64,000 bases of DNA, taken from NCBI GenBank assembly GCA_030267565.1, contig BRXU01000001.1, positions 6,571,001-6,635,000 of the forward strand, written 5' to 3'. Under the pieces are notes generated by a model. The model saw only the letters and a list, made by a program, of their open reading frames with translations, was not told the DNA's origin and searched no databases. Below are positions 37,401 to 49,900 of the stretch, in pieces (within the stretch, counting starts at the first letter, position 1; each line of letters begins with the position of its first letter). Origin of the DNA: Pleodorina starrii. Taxonomy: Eukaryota > Chlorophyta > Chlorophyceae > Chlamydomonadales > Volvocaceae. Made by a program: the position numbers and the translations under genes.

Positions 37401-40400
37401 AGAAGGGATGGCTGTGGACCCCCTGGTCATCCGGACCGAACACCTGCAGGGGGCGGGGAAGGGATTCCCAGGGGATCAAGTAGGACAAACACTGATATTG
37501 CTGGCTCGTTTGATGCTCCACCTGTAAAAGGGGCGAAGGCAATAAAACGGATACTGCCGCGGAGAGACGTTGGCGACCGGGGGCTAGGGGGGGGGCTGAG
37601 GGGATGAGGGAGAGGGTGCGTGCTAGGGCGTCGGAAAGGGAGGATGATGTGTAAAGGACAAACAAACCGGCCACACGGCCAGAAAACCAATCATAATGGT
37701 CGGCAACCGCTTCAACCACCGCCACCGTCCCCTCCCCACCTTGTTCCAGTACCAGGTCCACATGACGCTCCAAACCGTAACCGCCGCCAGCAGCGCCCAG
37801 GCAACCGTCATACCGTTACCCTGGTCGTACAGCCGTGACCACGTCAGCCCTGCATGCACGGCCGCGCGAGGAAGTACGGCAACACGTACGGCAGCACGAA
37901 ACACACCGGGACGAGCCGGGTTCTACAGGGGCCCGCGGATGCGTGTGGGCACCGCTCTAGCTCCATGTACGGGTTGATGCGGCCGTCCGGGTACGGACTA
38001 CGGAGGCTTGTGCTTCTTGATGTTGTCTCGTTGCTGACGTCACACTGGGCTCCCCTCCAGACGTGTGGCGTTCGTTTGCTGCCTTGACTTCCCCCTTCCA
38101 AGCCTTCCTGTCGCTGTAACAAGTTCTCGCAGGAAGGGTAGCTAAGAACCTGACCCCCGCCCACCGGTTGGTTCCCCATACCGGTAACCCTCCAGCCACC
38201 CCCCAACGACCCTCGGCAGTTACTCGGCTGCAAATAACCAACTGTATCTCGTCGCGATCCGTCTTCCTTGCCTCCAACTAATATGACATGACATGACATT
38301 TGCGTGTCGTACCCTGCGGGCTGCCGTTCGCTGCCGCCAGGAAGGCGTACTGGCTCATCTCCCACAGGCCCCGAAACAGCGCAAAGGAGGGGAAGGCCTC
38401 CAGCAGCGTCGACAACCAGTAGGGACCCGACGTCACGAACTGCGTTGTCGGGAGGTGGGCAGGCGGCGGCGGGTTGTGGAGTGGGGAGTGAAAGGTGCTG
38501 TGGAGCGTAAACTTGCGCGCCGGTTGGCCACGAGGGGGCGAGATAAGCAGGTGAGGCGGTTTGGGAGAGCTGTTTGTTATTGCTTGGGCTGGGTTTGGTG
38601 TTTAGGGAAAAGGCCGCGGTTTCGGGCACCGCTGCGCAAAGGCTTAGTTCCGGCAACTAAGCCGGCGTCTGCAAAAGGGAAGGATGGAGAGAGAGAGCGT
38701 ATACACACGAGCGAGCACACGAACCGAGCCTCCGGCAGGGGACGCGAGCGGTTTTGCGGTGCTGGACCCCTCCCTCAATAACAAAAGACAACGATGTACG
38801 TTACACATGTATACCATCAGATACGAGGTCTACTGCCGTACGTGTTGTATAGGGTAAATTATTAGGCGCCGTACCTGCGCCACCACCATGTTTGCGACCA
38901 GGCCCGTGAGTACGACGGTGGTGGTGGCGGCCAGCGTGGCGGCCCCCGCGGAGCCCCAGAACGCAGCGAACCAAAAGGCCCACGCGACCATTGTATGGCC
39001 CCATACCACATAGAACACCGCCTGGGGGCGTGATTAAGTCGGTTGTCAGTGAAGGCCCACAGAATCAAGCAAGTGTCAGGCCGCAGTGAAGACGAAATGG
39101 GTTGAGTCTAGTCCAGAAGTGCAGAACGTTGCACTATAAGCGCATTTTTGGGAGGCGCGGAGCAGGGAGTGCGGAGACCGGAGAGGGGCGGGTTACCCGC
39201 CGCGGGTACAGCACCGCACACGGGACGGCTGAATGAGCGGCTCCGTGCATTTGAACAGCCCATATGCACATATCGCCCGATAGAACCGGAGAAGGACTGA
39301 TTTTTGCATTCCCCTGCACCCTGGCCCGCGGGCGGAATAAGGGGTTCCGGCATGGCTTGGGTCCCTCCCCCTCCCCTCAGGGGCCAGGGGCCACGCCGCC
39401 TGGCTGCCCCTCGGGCCTTGGTCCCGCTCCTGCCCCGCGCTCCTGCGCTGTCGTACCTGCACGCCCGGCGCCGTCTTTGTGAAGATGTTGAGACCGATGC
39501 CGGCTCCGAAACCCACAAATACCAACATGAAGGCGCTGTACAGCAGCGCAAACCAAAAGTACGACGCCAGCGCGGCGGGCCCGGGCCGCAGCCCCTGCTG
39601 CCGCATGAGAAGCTGGGCACCACTCTCGCGCTCCGACACCAGAGAGTAGACGTACGACTGCACGGCATCGTATGTCGTACAGGAAAGAGGGAGGGAGGTG
39701 AACGTAAGGAACGGGAGGGGACAGATGGATTTCCATGCGCAATGTGGGTAAGTTAAGGTAAGGACGGTGTACGCAGGGAATGGAGGAGTGGCGCACGATG
39801 GCCCCCAACAAAAAGACGGCGCCGTGTGCCGTACAGCGCCATAAGCTGAGATGCAACGCAACGCGATTGCGAGAAACCCACCCACCCTGCCAACTTACCG
39901 GCAGCAGCAGCTGCATAACCCACATGAAGAAGAGGGGTCCCATGAGGGAGGCCAGGTCCAGGCTGAGAGGTGAGCCACGGGTCGGGAAGCCCTTGATACC
40001 TGCGGGAAGGTTTATTTTGGTTGAATGGGTCCGGCGGGGGCCATGCGTTGGGGCGGGCGCTGGCCGGCGTCGGTATAAGAGGCTGTTAGTAGAGATGTCT
40101 TATCCCCGGGGGACCCAGAGAAACGGTTCGCGGCCACGGCGACGGAACCTTATGTTGGGTTAAGCACATATCAACATGAGAGTCACTAGTCCAGTGGTGA
40201 GGATATTTGCCTTCCAAGCAAAAGAGCGGGGTTCGATTCCCCGGTGACGCAAGCGTCTTATTTCTTTGGTTATACAACTGATAACAATTGTTCACATATT
40301 TATGGGAACGTAACCGCTAGTTGCCCTCACCCCCTTCCTGTCACTCGCTCGTACTCCCTCGTACACTCACCGGAAAGTCGGGCGACCCAGGGCTGTCGTT

Positions 40401-43400
40401 GCCCGCGCCCGGATGCGGTGGCGCTCAGCCAGGCATTGGCGGCGGCGTTGATGGCGGCGGGCCAGCGCTGCACCCGGGGGGCTACGCTCTCCTGTGGGCG
40501 CGCATGCATGTGTGCAGCGCATCGCATGATGTGCAATTTGGTGGCGGCGAGGGTGGAGGGACGGCACGCATAGCACGGGGGAGGGAGGAAGTCTTGTCGA
40601 AGGTCTTACTCGCCGTACAAGCAGCAGTACCGGTATGCGTTGGCAACACCCGCGCGGCACACGCGCACGGCACACGGCACACGGCACACGCGCAGCACAC
40701 GCGGCAAACACACGCGCGGCAAAAAACGTTTTCAACGGCATGAGGTAGACTGGAGATACGTTGGTGGCTGCAGCTCGCGGGCAACCAACCAACCAACCGA
40801 CCGAGGACCGACTACCGCCAACACCTAGTCAGCCATCGCGCGACGCCGTACAAAGTACGAATATGATCGTACCGCGACGTCGCTGTTGTTGACGTAGATA
40901 TTGATGTCCAGACCCGCGGGTCCGCTGTCCCGCCAGTCGTACACGGCGCTCGGGTACTGCACGATGAGCTCTCCGCCTTCGGCGGCGGCGCCCGAGGAGT
41001 TTGCACTCCCCCCAGCTGGCGTCGCCAGCACCGCCGGCGGCGCCGCACTGCCGTTGACGGTTGGCGCTGCGGTCGGCGACGGCCCAACCAACGCCGGTGC
41101 CTGCTGCTGCTGCGGCTGCGGCTGCTGCAACATCCGGCGCCCCGCCGCCGCCGTCGTTGACACCGGTGGTTGCGGCGCCGGGACGCCGGCGGCGGCGTCA
41201 GCCGTAGAGTTGGTGTCCATGGCAGAGGCCGCGGTTTCGGAGCCGCACTCGGTCCCCGCCCAGCCGCAAAACAGCTCCCTCTGGATGGCGGCTGCGTCCC
41301 GGCGCCTGTAAGTGGCCCCCGGCAGGTGGGTTTCTCAACGGAGACTCGGAGAGACGTTAACAATAGTGGTTTGCAAAGTCGGCGCAATCTTCGGCAGGGC
41401 TTCCACACAGACTGCAGACGGCTCGTATCAGCTCGAAAGGAAAGGGGCGAAGGCACCGCGACCTCATCATATGAAATATGACTAGTTGGCTTATGATGAT
41501 ACTAGTTGACTGCAGAAGCACCCCAACTGCCAAACCCCTTTCCAACGACCCCAACGACTCCCAAACCAACCCCAACGAATTCCTAACCGATTTTAGCGAA
41601 CTCCAACCGACGCACATGACGGGCGCCCAGGTGGCGCAACGCAGCGGGGGCAGTCCCAGTCCCCGATTGAAGGCGCAGGACAGCTGGGACAGCACCAGCC
41701 GGTCGGTGCCGCTCAGGCCCGAGCAGTTGCGGGACAGGTGATACAGAGGGAGAGCCTGTACGGCAAGTACGGCATACGGGAGCGGATGTACAGCATGGAA
41801 TGGGTACAGCACGACAAAGTACGGCACGGGCCGGAAGGAAGGTGGGAATGAGCGGGACAGGGGTTTCGTTCAAGTACCGGTACACCAGTGGAATGGGGAT
41901 GGGGATGGGATGGGACGAAAATGTGCTGGGTGGATGGCACATTTGTCCAAATACCGGTAATTGGATCAGGTAGGTGCTGTTTGCTGTGCCTTGTATTTTT
42001 CCGAGCCTTTTGGGGTCTGAGGGCCACCGAAGGTGTCAGAAGTGTGAGAACCAGGCGGCTAGGAGGCTGCGGGTGAGCAGGGACGCGCAGTTGAAATTTT
42101 GTTTCTACGGCACGCCGCACGCATGCCTGCCGTACCTGAGTCGGATCCGTGGTAAATGCCGGCGCATCGGCGCCGCCACCGCCGCCGCCTCCGCCCAGCA
42201 GATGGCCGCCGCCGCTGCCGCCGCCTCGTACGACACTGCTACTGCCGACGCCGTTGGTGGCGCCAAGCACTCGCGAGCCGACGATGAGCGCGGGCTCGAG
42301 CAAGTTCGTGAAGGGCGCATCTGTTGCCGTACCCAGAAGCAGATCGTAATCCGACAAGATCTGGGTCAGCGCTGAGGCAGCTTCTGCCAGCTGCTCGGGC
42401 GTCAGCCTGGCTGCGACGGATCCCGCCGTGGATCCGTTTACAGATCCGTTGACCGACCCGCGGGTCGTGTTCGGCGACGCTGCCGCGGAGGCGTTTGACC
42501 TGAACAGAGCCGTCACGTCGACGTTTGGGTCACACAAGTCGACAAAGGCTGTACCGCCTTCGCCATCGTCGTCGCCGCCGCCACCGCCGCCGCCGGCTCC
42601 GATGGCGGCCGCCGCCGCCAGACCCCGTGCACCGCCGTCGCCGCCGCCGCTGCCCAACGTGCCCGAGAGGACCGCCAGCAGAGGGTTGCTGCTGCTGCTG
42701 TTGCCGGCATCAGAGGCTCCGGAACGTGCACGCCGCTGCACCTCCTGAAGATCCTGTTCGTACAAATCCGTTACATCGTTAGGGTTCCGCACAGCAACAC
42801 CGTTAGCGCGCTCACGGAGGTTCTGTTCATAATGTAGCAAACCAAGTCAGCGGGAGTTCCGCGAGACGTTGGCGGTGTGCAGAATCAGAGGTAGCGTTGT
42901 GAGATCATTACGCAGAGGCGGTGCCAGGATGCAATCTATAGGGGCTACATGCCGCTTCAAGCCGCTACAAGCCCATCATATTAATGACGCCGACGATTAA
43001 CAGAGACATTTTGAGAACCCGGGGAGTCGAACCACAGTGCACTTGCTATCCATCGGCCGGCACCCTTGACCTCTCCATTCCACCGATGCAACTCAACCTT
43101 TCCTGCCTGCAACCCCCTTCATCGACTTCATCCCCACTTCCCCAGGTTGGTACTTGCCCTGAAGATTCTCGTCCCCACGCCCCGGTCCCCGCCGCTGGGC
43201 ACCACTCGTTGGCTCAGGTTGCGGCTGACGGCCGCATCCACACCTGCGTGCCACCGGCATGTCGTAGCGTACGGCGCATGGGCGCGTGGGTGTGTTTTGG
43301 GCGGCGGCAGAGGGATGGAATGCGGGGCGAGCGCGGGGAGAGGGAAAGGGGAAAGGGCGGTCTGAGGAAGGGGATGAAGCAGGGGGGGCCACTTCGGGTG

Positions 43401-45795
43401 CATCCAGGCGAGGCGGGTTGAGGAACTTAGGCCAACAGCATGGTAAGGCGCCACAGACAGAAATGCAGTCTGCACCACTGATGGGGGCATGGGATGACGG
43501 TGATGGTGGCGGCAACACGGAGGAATTATTGCGTCCTTACCTGTGTACGGCACCACGACCGGGCGCTGTGGCGACGAAGCGCTGTTGGTGGTGGTGGTGG
43601 TGGTGGTGGCGTTGACGCCGGTTGGGTCCGGACCCACGGGTCGGTACTCTTCCAACGGTACCTGCACGAGCCGGGGGAAGGGATACCAGAGGAGGAGTGC
43701 AGCGTGGTAACGTATTGAAAGGGTGTGGAGGGTATGTAGGCCCGAAAGACGGCGGTCGGGGGGCCGGACAGCATCAGTACACTGTGGCACCGGACGGTCC
43801 ACTGTGCCAGCCGCAACAGATCCGAGGACAGTCCACGAGGAGTTTCGTCGAGATTGATTTGCCCGACGAACTGTTCTGCCGATCAGCCCCACAGCTAAGC
43901 AGGGTACGTTACGACAGGCATCTCAGGTGAAGGCGCACCGATCGGCATGGCAACACAGCGCAAGCTGTGGAGCAGCTATGCCGAACCGTATCATACCTGC
44001 AATACGGCAGGCCACGTGGATGGGTACCGTACATCACAGAAGGCGATCTGCGCGTAGGTACTGTACTGAGCGCCGCACTCGCTGCGGTCTCGAGCCTGGG
44101 CGGGCGGCACGGAGCATGAGGGGAGCATACAAGCATGACATCCCTTGGGTCCATTAATTTAGGGTGAATCGGTCCATATTTATGGTAATACTGCTTGTAC
44201 TAACGGGAAGGGATGGGCGCAGGAGTGACCCGTGGGTCGGAGCACCACCGCCACCACCACCGCCAACACCGCCGTCGCCACCGCCACCCCCACAGCGCAC
44301 CTTGCATTGCGCGTAGGGCGAGCAGGGCCGGTCAGCGGTTGCCACGTAGCACTCCCATGTGCTGGCAGCAGCAGTACCTGGCGGGAAGGGCAGGAGGGCA
44401 CAGCGGGAAACGCGATGCTGAAAGTAACCAACCGTGGAGACCGACGATGGCGTGCAAGGCTCGTGTATCGTCGAGGTCGAGGCTAATGTGCTCGCTCAAC
44501 CCCCCAGCCCCCGACTTCACTTCAACTCAAGGTTCCCAGCCCCGAGCACCTGTGTGAACCACAATCCCACCCCGGCAACGCGTCCTCCTCGGCACCACAC
44601 ACACCCGCAACACACACCCCCACACACACACCAACACAGAGTGCACCACCCACGCACCCCCCAGCCCCTCGGAGATGTTGGAAGTCACCCAGTCGCAGCA
44701 CTGGGTGCACTTGCAGCCGCAGCGGTACTCATCACTGGCGCCCAGCTGCGTGTTGACCAGCCGCTGGAGGACCTGGGAGTTTGGGGTGGAGGTGGGGGAG
44801 GAGCAGGAGCAGGAGGAGGAGGAGGAGGGGGAGGAGGAGGAGGAGACGCACTCGAAGAGGTGGAGAGACAACTGAAAGACAACTGAGTTCAGTGCACGAC
44901 CCCGGACCGACAGCCAAGTCCCTCTCCCGAAGCCTCTCCCGAACCCTCTCCCCCTCTCCACTACTGCGGTTTCATCTTTCCATCTCTCCACCTCCCCCCT
45001 CTCAGCTCACCAGCAGCAGCACGCAGAACAGCAGCGGCAGTCCCAGGAGACACAGGTTCTGACCCCAGGCGCGTCGCTGGATCGGGTCGGGTCGGGTCGG
45101 GTGAGGTCGGGGAAAGGGCAGCGCAACAGAACCAGGGTTCGATCCAGAGCGGGGCCGAATCCAGCCAGCGTTCGAATCCCGCAAGCATCACAAAGCACCC
45201 GAACAACGCGTTCGAGCAACGGCGAGCAAATCGTTACTTCAGTGGACCCATGGGACCACCGCCCGCCACTCCGATGGTTCAAAGTGTCGTACCTCGCGTG
45301 TGTCTGCTGAGCCTGGCACAGCACACCCCAACCGACAACCGCTATTTTGCTAACTGCACCCTTGGCATGTTGCCATCCCACCTGCAGCGTTGCATTCTTT
45401 CGGAATACGGCGGACGTCTGCAGCGCGAACAACTGCCATTCACTGAGCTCCTCCCGCCCCCCACCGCCACCACCGCCTCCGCCTCCGCCTCCGCCGACAC
45501 CGCCGCCTCCGCCATCACGACCTGCCGCTGCGCCGTCGGAAGTGCCGCTCGCCTCTGCCGCCTCCGCGGGCCCTGCCCTGCCGCCGGAACCGCCGCTGCC
45601 GCTGAATCCACTCCAGGGGGGTTGCGGGGGACCAGTGCCGTCGTCTGGCGAGCTGCCGCTCAGGCTGTCCCATTGCTGCTGCTGATGATGATGATGATAG
45701 TGCTGCGCAGAAGCAGCTCGTGAGTTGTAGCGGTCAAGGTCGCCAAGTTCACGGCTGCTGCCGTGAGTTGCTGCGTCGCCGCCGCCACCGGCCAT
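25479..45795 (-). CDS. ABCA-type half-size ABC transporter (25 exons, 1,540 aa)
   Basis: A membrane transporter of the ABC subfamily A, which in characterised members moves lipids or sterols; the substrate here is unknown. Exons (high to low): 45795-45382, 45058-45011, 44772-44658, 44377-44301, 44095-43997, 43661-43541, 43243-43158, 42822-42136, 41755-41616, 41305-40873, 40491-40371, 39999-39899, 39657-39457, 39021-38875, 38439-38313, 37849-37740, 37443-37316, 37091-36746, 36397-36247, 34734-34574, 27111-26977, 26765-26688, 26438-26272, 26092-26014, 25829-25479. Phase is continuous throughout. The first membrane helix is exon 2, followed by a large extracytosolic loop (exons 3-11) with Cys-rich segments, then helices in exons 12-16 including the family motif [18 protein letters not shown]. 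The single nucleotide-binding domain (NBD) has Walker [10 protein letters not shown] (about residue 1203), Q-loop ICPQHD (Gln about 1250), signature YSGGMQ (about 1302), Walker [13 protein letters not shown] (Asp 1326, Glu 1327) and H-loop TTHSMEEAE (His about 1358). The one-TMD, one-NBD layout matches plant ABCA half-transporters (ATH group). Exon 7 appears to use a GC donor. Introns 19 and 20 hold giant repeats. Confidence 0.9.
27150..28735. repeat. 26-bp minisatellite array in ABCA intron 20 (about 60 copies)
   Basis: The unit consists of GGCAGCAGAGGG followed by a G or A position and CCAACAGCGACA/C. Two variable sites define subtypes. Copies in the first 630 bases are almost all of the GGGGGCC type, while later copies are mostly GGGGACC. 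One copy near 27800 lacks a base. Long ORFs on both strands here are repeat artefacts. Confidence 0.97.
28740..29070. other. Unique spacer between two arrays in ABCA intron 20
   Basis: About 330 bases of non-repetitive sequence separate the 26-bp array from the pentamer array. Only short CA/CGCA-rich stretches are seen (28930-29010). No exon fits here, because exons 20 and 21 join in frame and match the family sequence without it. Confidence 0.6.
29071..34560. repeat. Giant CCACA pentamer satellite in ABCA intron 20 (5,490 bp, about 1,098 units)
   Basis: Built almost only of CCACA on the plus strand (TGTGG in the ABCA transcript). The pentamer register never shifts from 29071 to 34560, so no insertion or deletion is visible. 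Variant units CCGCA and CAACA are confined to the left edge (29071-29160), one island (30046-30185) and the very last unit; a single CCCCA sits at 34121. The block 30186-34120 is uninterrupted, about 787 identical units. It is open in all six frames because the unit contains no stop in any register. Confidence 0.98.
34811..36137. repeat. 39-bp minisatellite array in ABCA intron 19 (about 33 copies)
   Basis: Each unit is a 19-bp half CCTCGACCCATGGGTCCAG followed by a 20-bp half GCACCAACCCTCGGGTCCCG. The first half contains the palindrome GACCCATGGGTC. The array fills most of the 1.5-kb intron. At its right edge (36115-36175) it degenerates into copies like the 19-bp unit of the 23861 array. 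The 13-residue periodic ORFs on both strands are artefacts of the period. Confidence 0.97.
40180..40250 (+). tRNA. tRNA-Gly (anticodon TCC), antisense within ABCA intron 11
   Basis: The cloverleaf folds well. D stem is GTCC/GGAT, anticodon stem TTTGC/GCAAA with loop CTTCCAA (anticodon TCC), variable loop four bases, T arm CGGGG-TTCGATT-CCCCG, acceptor GAGTCAC/GTGACGC. The only defect is an A-G mismatch at the second acceptor pair, where GCGTCAC would be expected. No run of four T follows, so the Pol III terminator is weak. It may be a working gene, or a tRNA pseudogene or SINE-head copy. Confidence 0.72.
44807..44849. repeat. (GAG/GGA)n purine repeat at the ABCA intron 2 acceptor
   Basis: A GAGGAGGAG-like run on the plus strand. 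In the ABCA sense it is a CTCCTC pyrimidine tract just upstream of the exon 3 acceptor and may serve as an extended polypyrimidine tract. Confidence 0.7.
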
Positions 45796-46941
45796 TCCTT
45801 CCGAGCTGCCTGCCTTGTGCTTTTAAGGACTCAAGAATTGCAGCAAGCCTCTGCAGCGCCGCCTAAATAGGAAACGCCGCCTCTCGTGTGGGGTCTGCGA
45901 CAGCGCGCGGTTCGCGGTTTGCGACCCACGGGTCGGTATGGGCCGCCGCAACGCTCAGCAGCCCTTACTCAACGACACTGGCAGCATCGTCATGCCCGAG
46001 TTGTTATCCGCAATGCTGTGAGGACTGCGACAATGGATCGCACGCCGGCCTTGGCCCTGAGGAGGGAACGCCAAGGGGGGCGCGGAGGTGCGGGCTGGTA
46101 GCCTCTTGCAGCTGGTGCGGAGCGCAGTCTTGCGTAGGCGCAGCGGAGGAGACCTTCACCGATGTTGCCGACAGTACCGGTATTGCGCAACTCATGCAAA
46201 TTGCCGACCGGAAGGCTTACTCGCCATGGCGGCCATGTCAGGAAGGAGCAGCTCAGGGCGTCTGCTGACACTTCTGGGAAGGTCCGACAGCCGCGGTGAT
46301 CGCAGCTCAACGACGAACGAAAACGGTCCTCAAGTACGGCAACTACAGCTCAACGGCCATCAGCCTTTCAAACAGCACCTCGTCCGCGACTGCCGCGACA
46401 TTCCAAAACAAAGCAAAGCTCATCTCCATCCTTTCAACTATGGACATTGTGTAATGTTTGCGTCATTTGCGGAGTGCGTTTTGCCTGCTGTCCAGTTATG
46501 TGGCTCCAAACGTCCAAAGCTGGGCGGGCGATTGTTGAGGCCAGCGTGCGCCGGCTGCGCATCGGCCCCCGCAGAAAACGCTTCACCTCCCACCGAGCTG
46601 CCCACCGAATACATTTCCGCCTCTGCGATCTTGCGATGTCGTTCGCATGAGGCAGGGAGGACATCACCACCGCGCCTGGGTCGGTCAGCTCTCGGTTGTG
46701 TCAGACAGACTCGGTTAAAAAGAACCCAGAGCACGCCCTTCAAATCGAGTTGAGGGCCTTGCCTGGCCGGCATTACAACTACAGCAGCGCCCCACTTAAA
46801 TTCTAGATTACGCCACGACGGCCTTCATCCTCATCCACGCCTTCCACGTCATCCACGTCTTCCCCCTTCTCCCTGTCCTGCCGATGCTCTCCCTAAAACC
46901 CAAAACCCAACCCTCGTCCAGGCGACGCAGGAGGGCGGCTC
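45796..46941. other. Intergenic region between ABCA start and RWDD2 end
   Basis: The two genes are in tandem on the minus strand. The region should hold the ABCA promoter and 5' UTR plus the RWDD2 3' UTR. It contains a GACCCACGGGTC palindrome (45923-45934), a TACCGGTA (46175-46182) and the RWDD2 poly(A) signal at 46773. No coding exon was recognised. Confidence 0.5.
46773..46777 (-). terminator. Candidate TGTAA polyadenylation signal of the RWDD2 gene
   Basis: TTACA on the plus strand, TGTAA in the sense of the gene, about 165 bases beyond the stop codon, a typical distance. Confidence 0.6.
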
Positions 46942-49900
46942 TCATGGCAGCCCCGCCGCCGGTCGCAGCCACTCCCCCAGTCCCGCCCGTCGCAGCAGCT
47001 GCCCCACCTGCTCCAGCGTCTCCAGCTGCACCTCCCTGCACAAACACACATACACACACACGCACACACGCACACACATACATACATGTCCGCATGACCG
47101 CATGTCCGCACAGGCCGAAGGCCCACGGGGTTACCGGGATCACCGCCGGTCGGTATCCAACCAACCAACCAACCAACCAACCAACCAACCAACCAACCAA
47201 CCAACCAGCCAGGTACGTACATCTATCACCATCGTCCGGTGGTTGAGATGCAGCAAAGCACCCGGCTGACACACGCCACCATCGGCCGCCGTCAAAAGTT
47301 ACAAACGCTCATGCAGTAATCAATCAGTCAGTCGAGAAGTGCTTACCGGAAGTCGGAGAAGGCTCGATCCCCTCTGCCGCCGCCGCCAGCTGCCGACGCC
47401 CCCGGTTGCTCTCGGCGCCCGCTGCCTTCCTGATGTGACGACAGGGGCCGCCGCAGCGGCTGCTGCACAACCACATCCATCATACGCTCCTTGCACTGCA
47501 ACACCAAACATCGTGAACCGGGCCATCAAAACAGAAACATCAAAAAAGGAGAATCTGGCGGCTTCTCGGGTAGCAACGCAGAGAGTGGCAGCAGGGCTGC
47601 GAGCGTCCCTCGCATCGCGTAGCGGACCTCCGTGAGTACGACAGCCTGTCGTACCTTGCGCCCCCGCGAGTCCACGTCCACGCTTTCCGTACGATGTCGT
47701 ACAAGGTACTCTCGCAGCGCGTCGCCGTCTCCCTCCAGCAGTATCAGTATGAGGCCGCCCTGGAAGATGAGCCGACCTGCGGCGAGAAGGGGAAGGAGGG
47801 AAAGAAAAGAAGATGCCTCAGCAAAGGGGGGAGCGGCAAAGGGGGAGAGGATACAGCATGGCAGTCCAAGACGGCAATTGGCTGTCAGGAGCTGACAGGG
47901 AAGTAAGCATGAGCACGCAGGGGGAGGGGTGCGAAGGAGGAAAGGCCGCGTGCCCGATGCCGTACATCAAAAGAAGGCGGTTCCGACCCTGCGGGTTCCG
48001 TTAGCAGCAATGCAGAATGCTGGGAAAGGCGGGCGGTTCTTCCATGGAACAGCTGCTTGAACATGAAATCGACATGACTTGAGGGGCGGCCCCCCAATGC
48101 GGTCCCGCCCAATCAGGTCGCAGCGGGGATCAGGGGCCCCCCGCCGAGCCGCGCCTCGGCCCCTTACCTGTCAGACGCAGCTCTCGGATCCAGGATCCAA
48201 TCGTTCTGCCGTACAGGGCCCGGTTGTGCATGTGATCCAGACGGATCAGCAGAACCTGTCGTACAACAGCGGGCGCCGAAACAGCAACTTTGCTTGTGAC
48301 AACAGCAGGGCCGATCATACGCGCTTGCATCATCGGTGCTGCAGTGCAGGAGGACCGATACTGAGAACTAGCAGCAACAACAACCGCCGCAGCAGCACCA
48401 GCCAAGCACCCAAACAGCGACAACGGCCGCCGCAGCAGCAGCCAAGGGTGCGATACGAGAAGTGGACGAAGCCGTGCCCTCTCCGACCCTTCCTCCACGC
48501 TCCACCCCACGTGCACCTCGTGCAGATCCTCCTCAGAGGAGGAGGAGGAGGAGGAGGAGGAGGCCAAGCAAGCCGCCGCCAACCCCTGCTGCCCTGCCGA
48601 TGCTCCACCCGCCTCCGCCTCCGCCCCCGCCTGCTCGGCTGCCAGACGGTCCAAGGCCGACTGCGCGTGCTCACAAAGCTCATGCAGACAGGGCCTGCCC
48701 TGCGGTTCAGGAGGAGGGGGCAGCGGCGGCGGTGGCGGCAACAACGGCAGCGGCAGCGCACCTCAAGGGTCTGCAGAGGCCCTTAAGAAATGTGCACGGA
48801 CTGGGAGGGAGACAGAGGCTGTTGATCAGTGTAGAGGTGTTGTTTGATGCATCTGCTGCACCGTTCAAAACTGCATTACAAACTCAAACTGCCCCACATG
48901 GCACCTCTCCACATCGGTGGGTCGGTGGGTCGGTGGGTCGGTGGGTCGGTCACGCGCCCCGACGTACCTCCAGCGCCGCCTGCTGCGCCAGCCGCTCCAG
49001 CTCCGAAGCCAGGCCGTCGGCCCATTCCCGACCCGTGGGTCGCCGCCTTCCGCCGCTGCCTCCTTCACACCTGACGCTCACGCTGCACCGCGCCGCCGCA
49101 TTCGCCGCCATTGTCGACGTCGTCGCCGTCGCCGCCACCGCCGCTGCATCTCTCCTCACTGCAGCCACAGCCGCCGAGCCTTCCGATGACGAGGAGGCAA
49201 ACTGTAGTGATGGTGATGGTTGTGGTGGAGGTGATGGTGGTGGTGGTGGTGGCGCTGACGGCGCCGAAGGGTAGGCGGGCGGCAGAGTGAAGCGCAGCTC
49301 CAACTCCAAAGGCGGCTGCTGTTGCTGCTGCCGTCCAGGATGTTCACTGTCACAGGTACCGAAAGAGGGTAATACACAGACTACGAAACCGCATCGATCG
49401 AAGGAATTGAGGCGCCGTTGGCAAACGGAGGCAGTGTTGCGGCGGGTCAACACACAGAACAAGATGTGGTGGTGGCCGTAACGGTAGTGGCGGTAGTGGC
49501 GGTGGGATCCTGAGGGGCGTTCCGCGCTAAAGGGCGCCAGGTCCGTAGGTGGAGCGAGTGGGGACGTGGGGGTGCGGTTCGGCGCGCAGCGTGGACGGGT
49601 GGTGTGGGCCTTGGGAGCTCGGGGGGAGGGAGGTGCGCGAGGGTGGGGAAAGGGGAGAAGGATTCGGGCTGGGATGGAACATGGAAGTGCCCCCAGCCAC
49701 GGCACGCCACGCCAAGCCAGACGAGCTCCTACCTGGCAGCCGATGATGAGTGGAGGCGAAGGGTCGCGTGCAAGGCCTGCGAGCCCAGCTGCGCGGCCGC
49801 TGCCTCTTCCTGCACACGAACCAATGTCAACATGAACTTTCAAGGTGTGCGATGATACGACGTTTTACGAGCAGCAGGAAGAGAGTTTGCGGCTCGTTTG

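Noticed and set aside
43015..43075. tRNA-like sequence on the minus strand with a perfect B box (GGTTCGACTCC)
   Set aside because: The T stem has a mismatch and no acceptable acceptor or D stem was found. It is at best a degraded SINE head.
43671..43870. A possible extra ABCA exon with reading [20 protein letters not shown]
   Set aside because: It has an acceptor and an open frame, but the family sequence runs directly from PSTWPAVLQ to VPLEEYRPV, and the flanking exons join in phase without it.
45125..45185. Two TTCGA-containing T-arm-like motifs in ABCA intron 1
   Set aside because: Neither extends into a full tRNA fold.
48256..48516. In-frame open stretch between RWDD2 exons 4 and 5
   Set aside because: It lacks similarity to the family, and good donor and acceptor sites exclude it while restoring the expected domain sequence.
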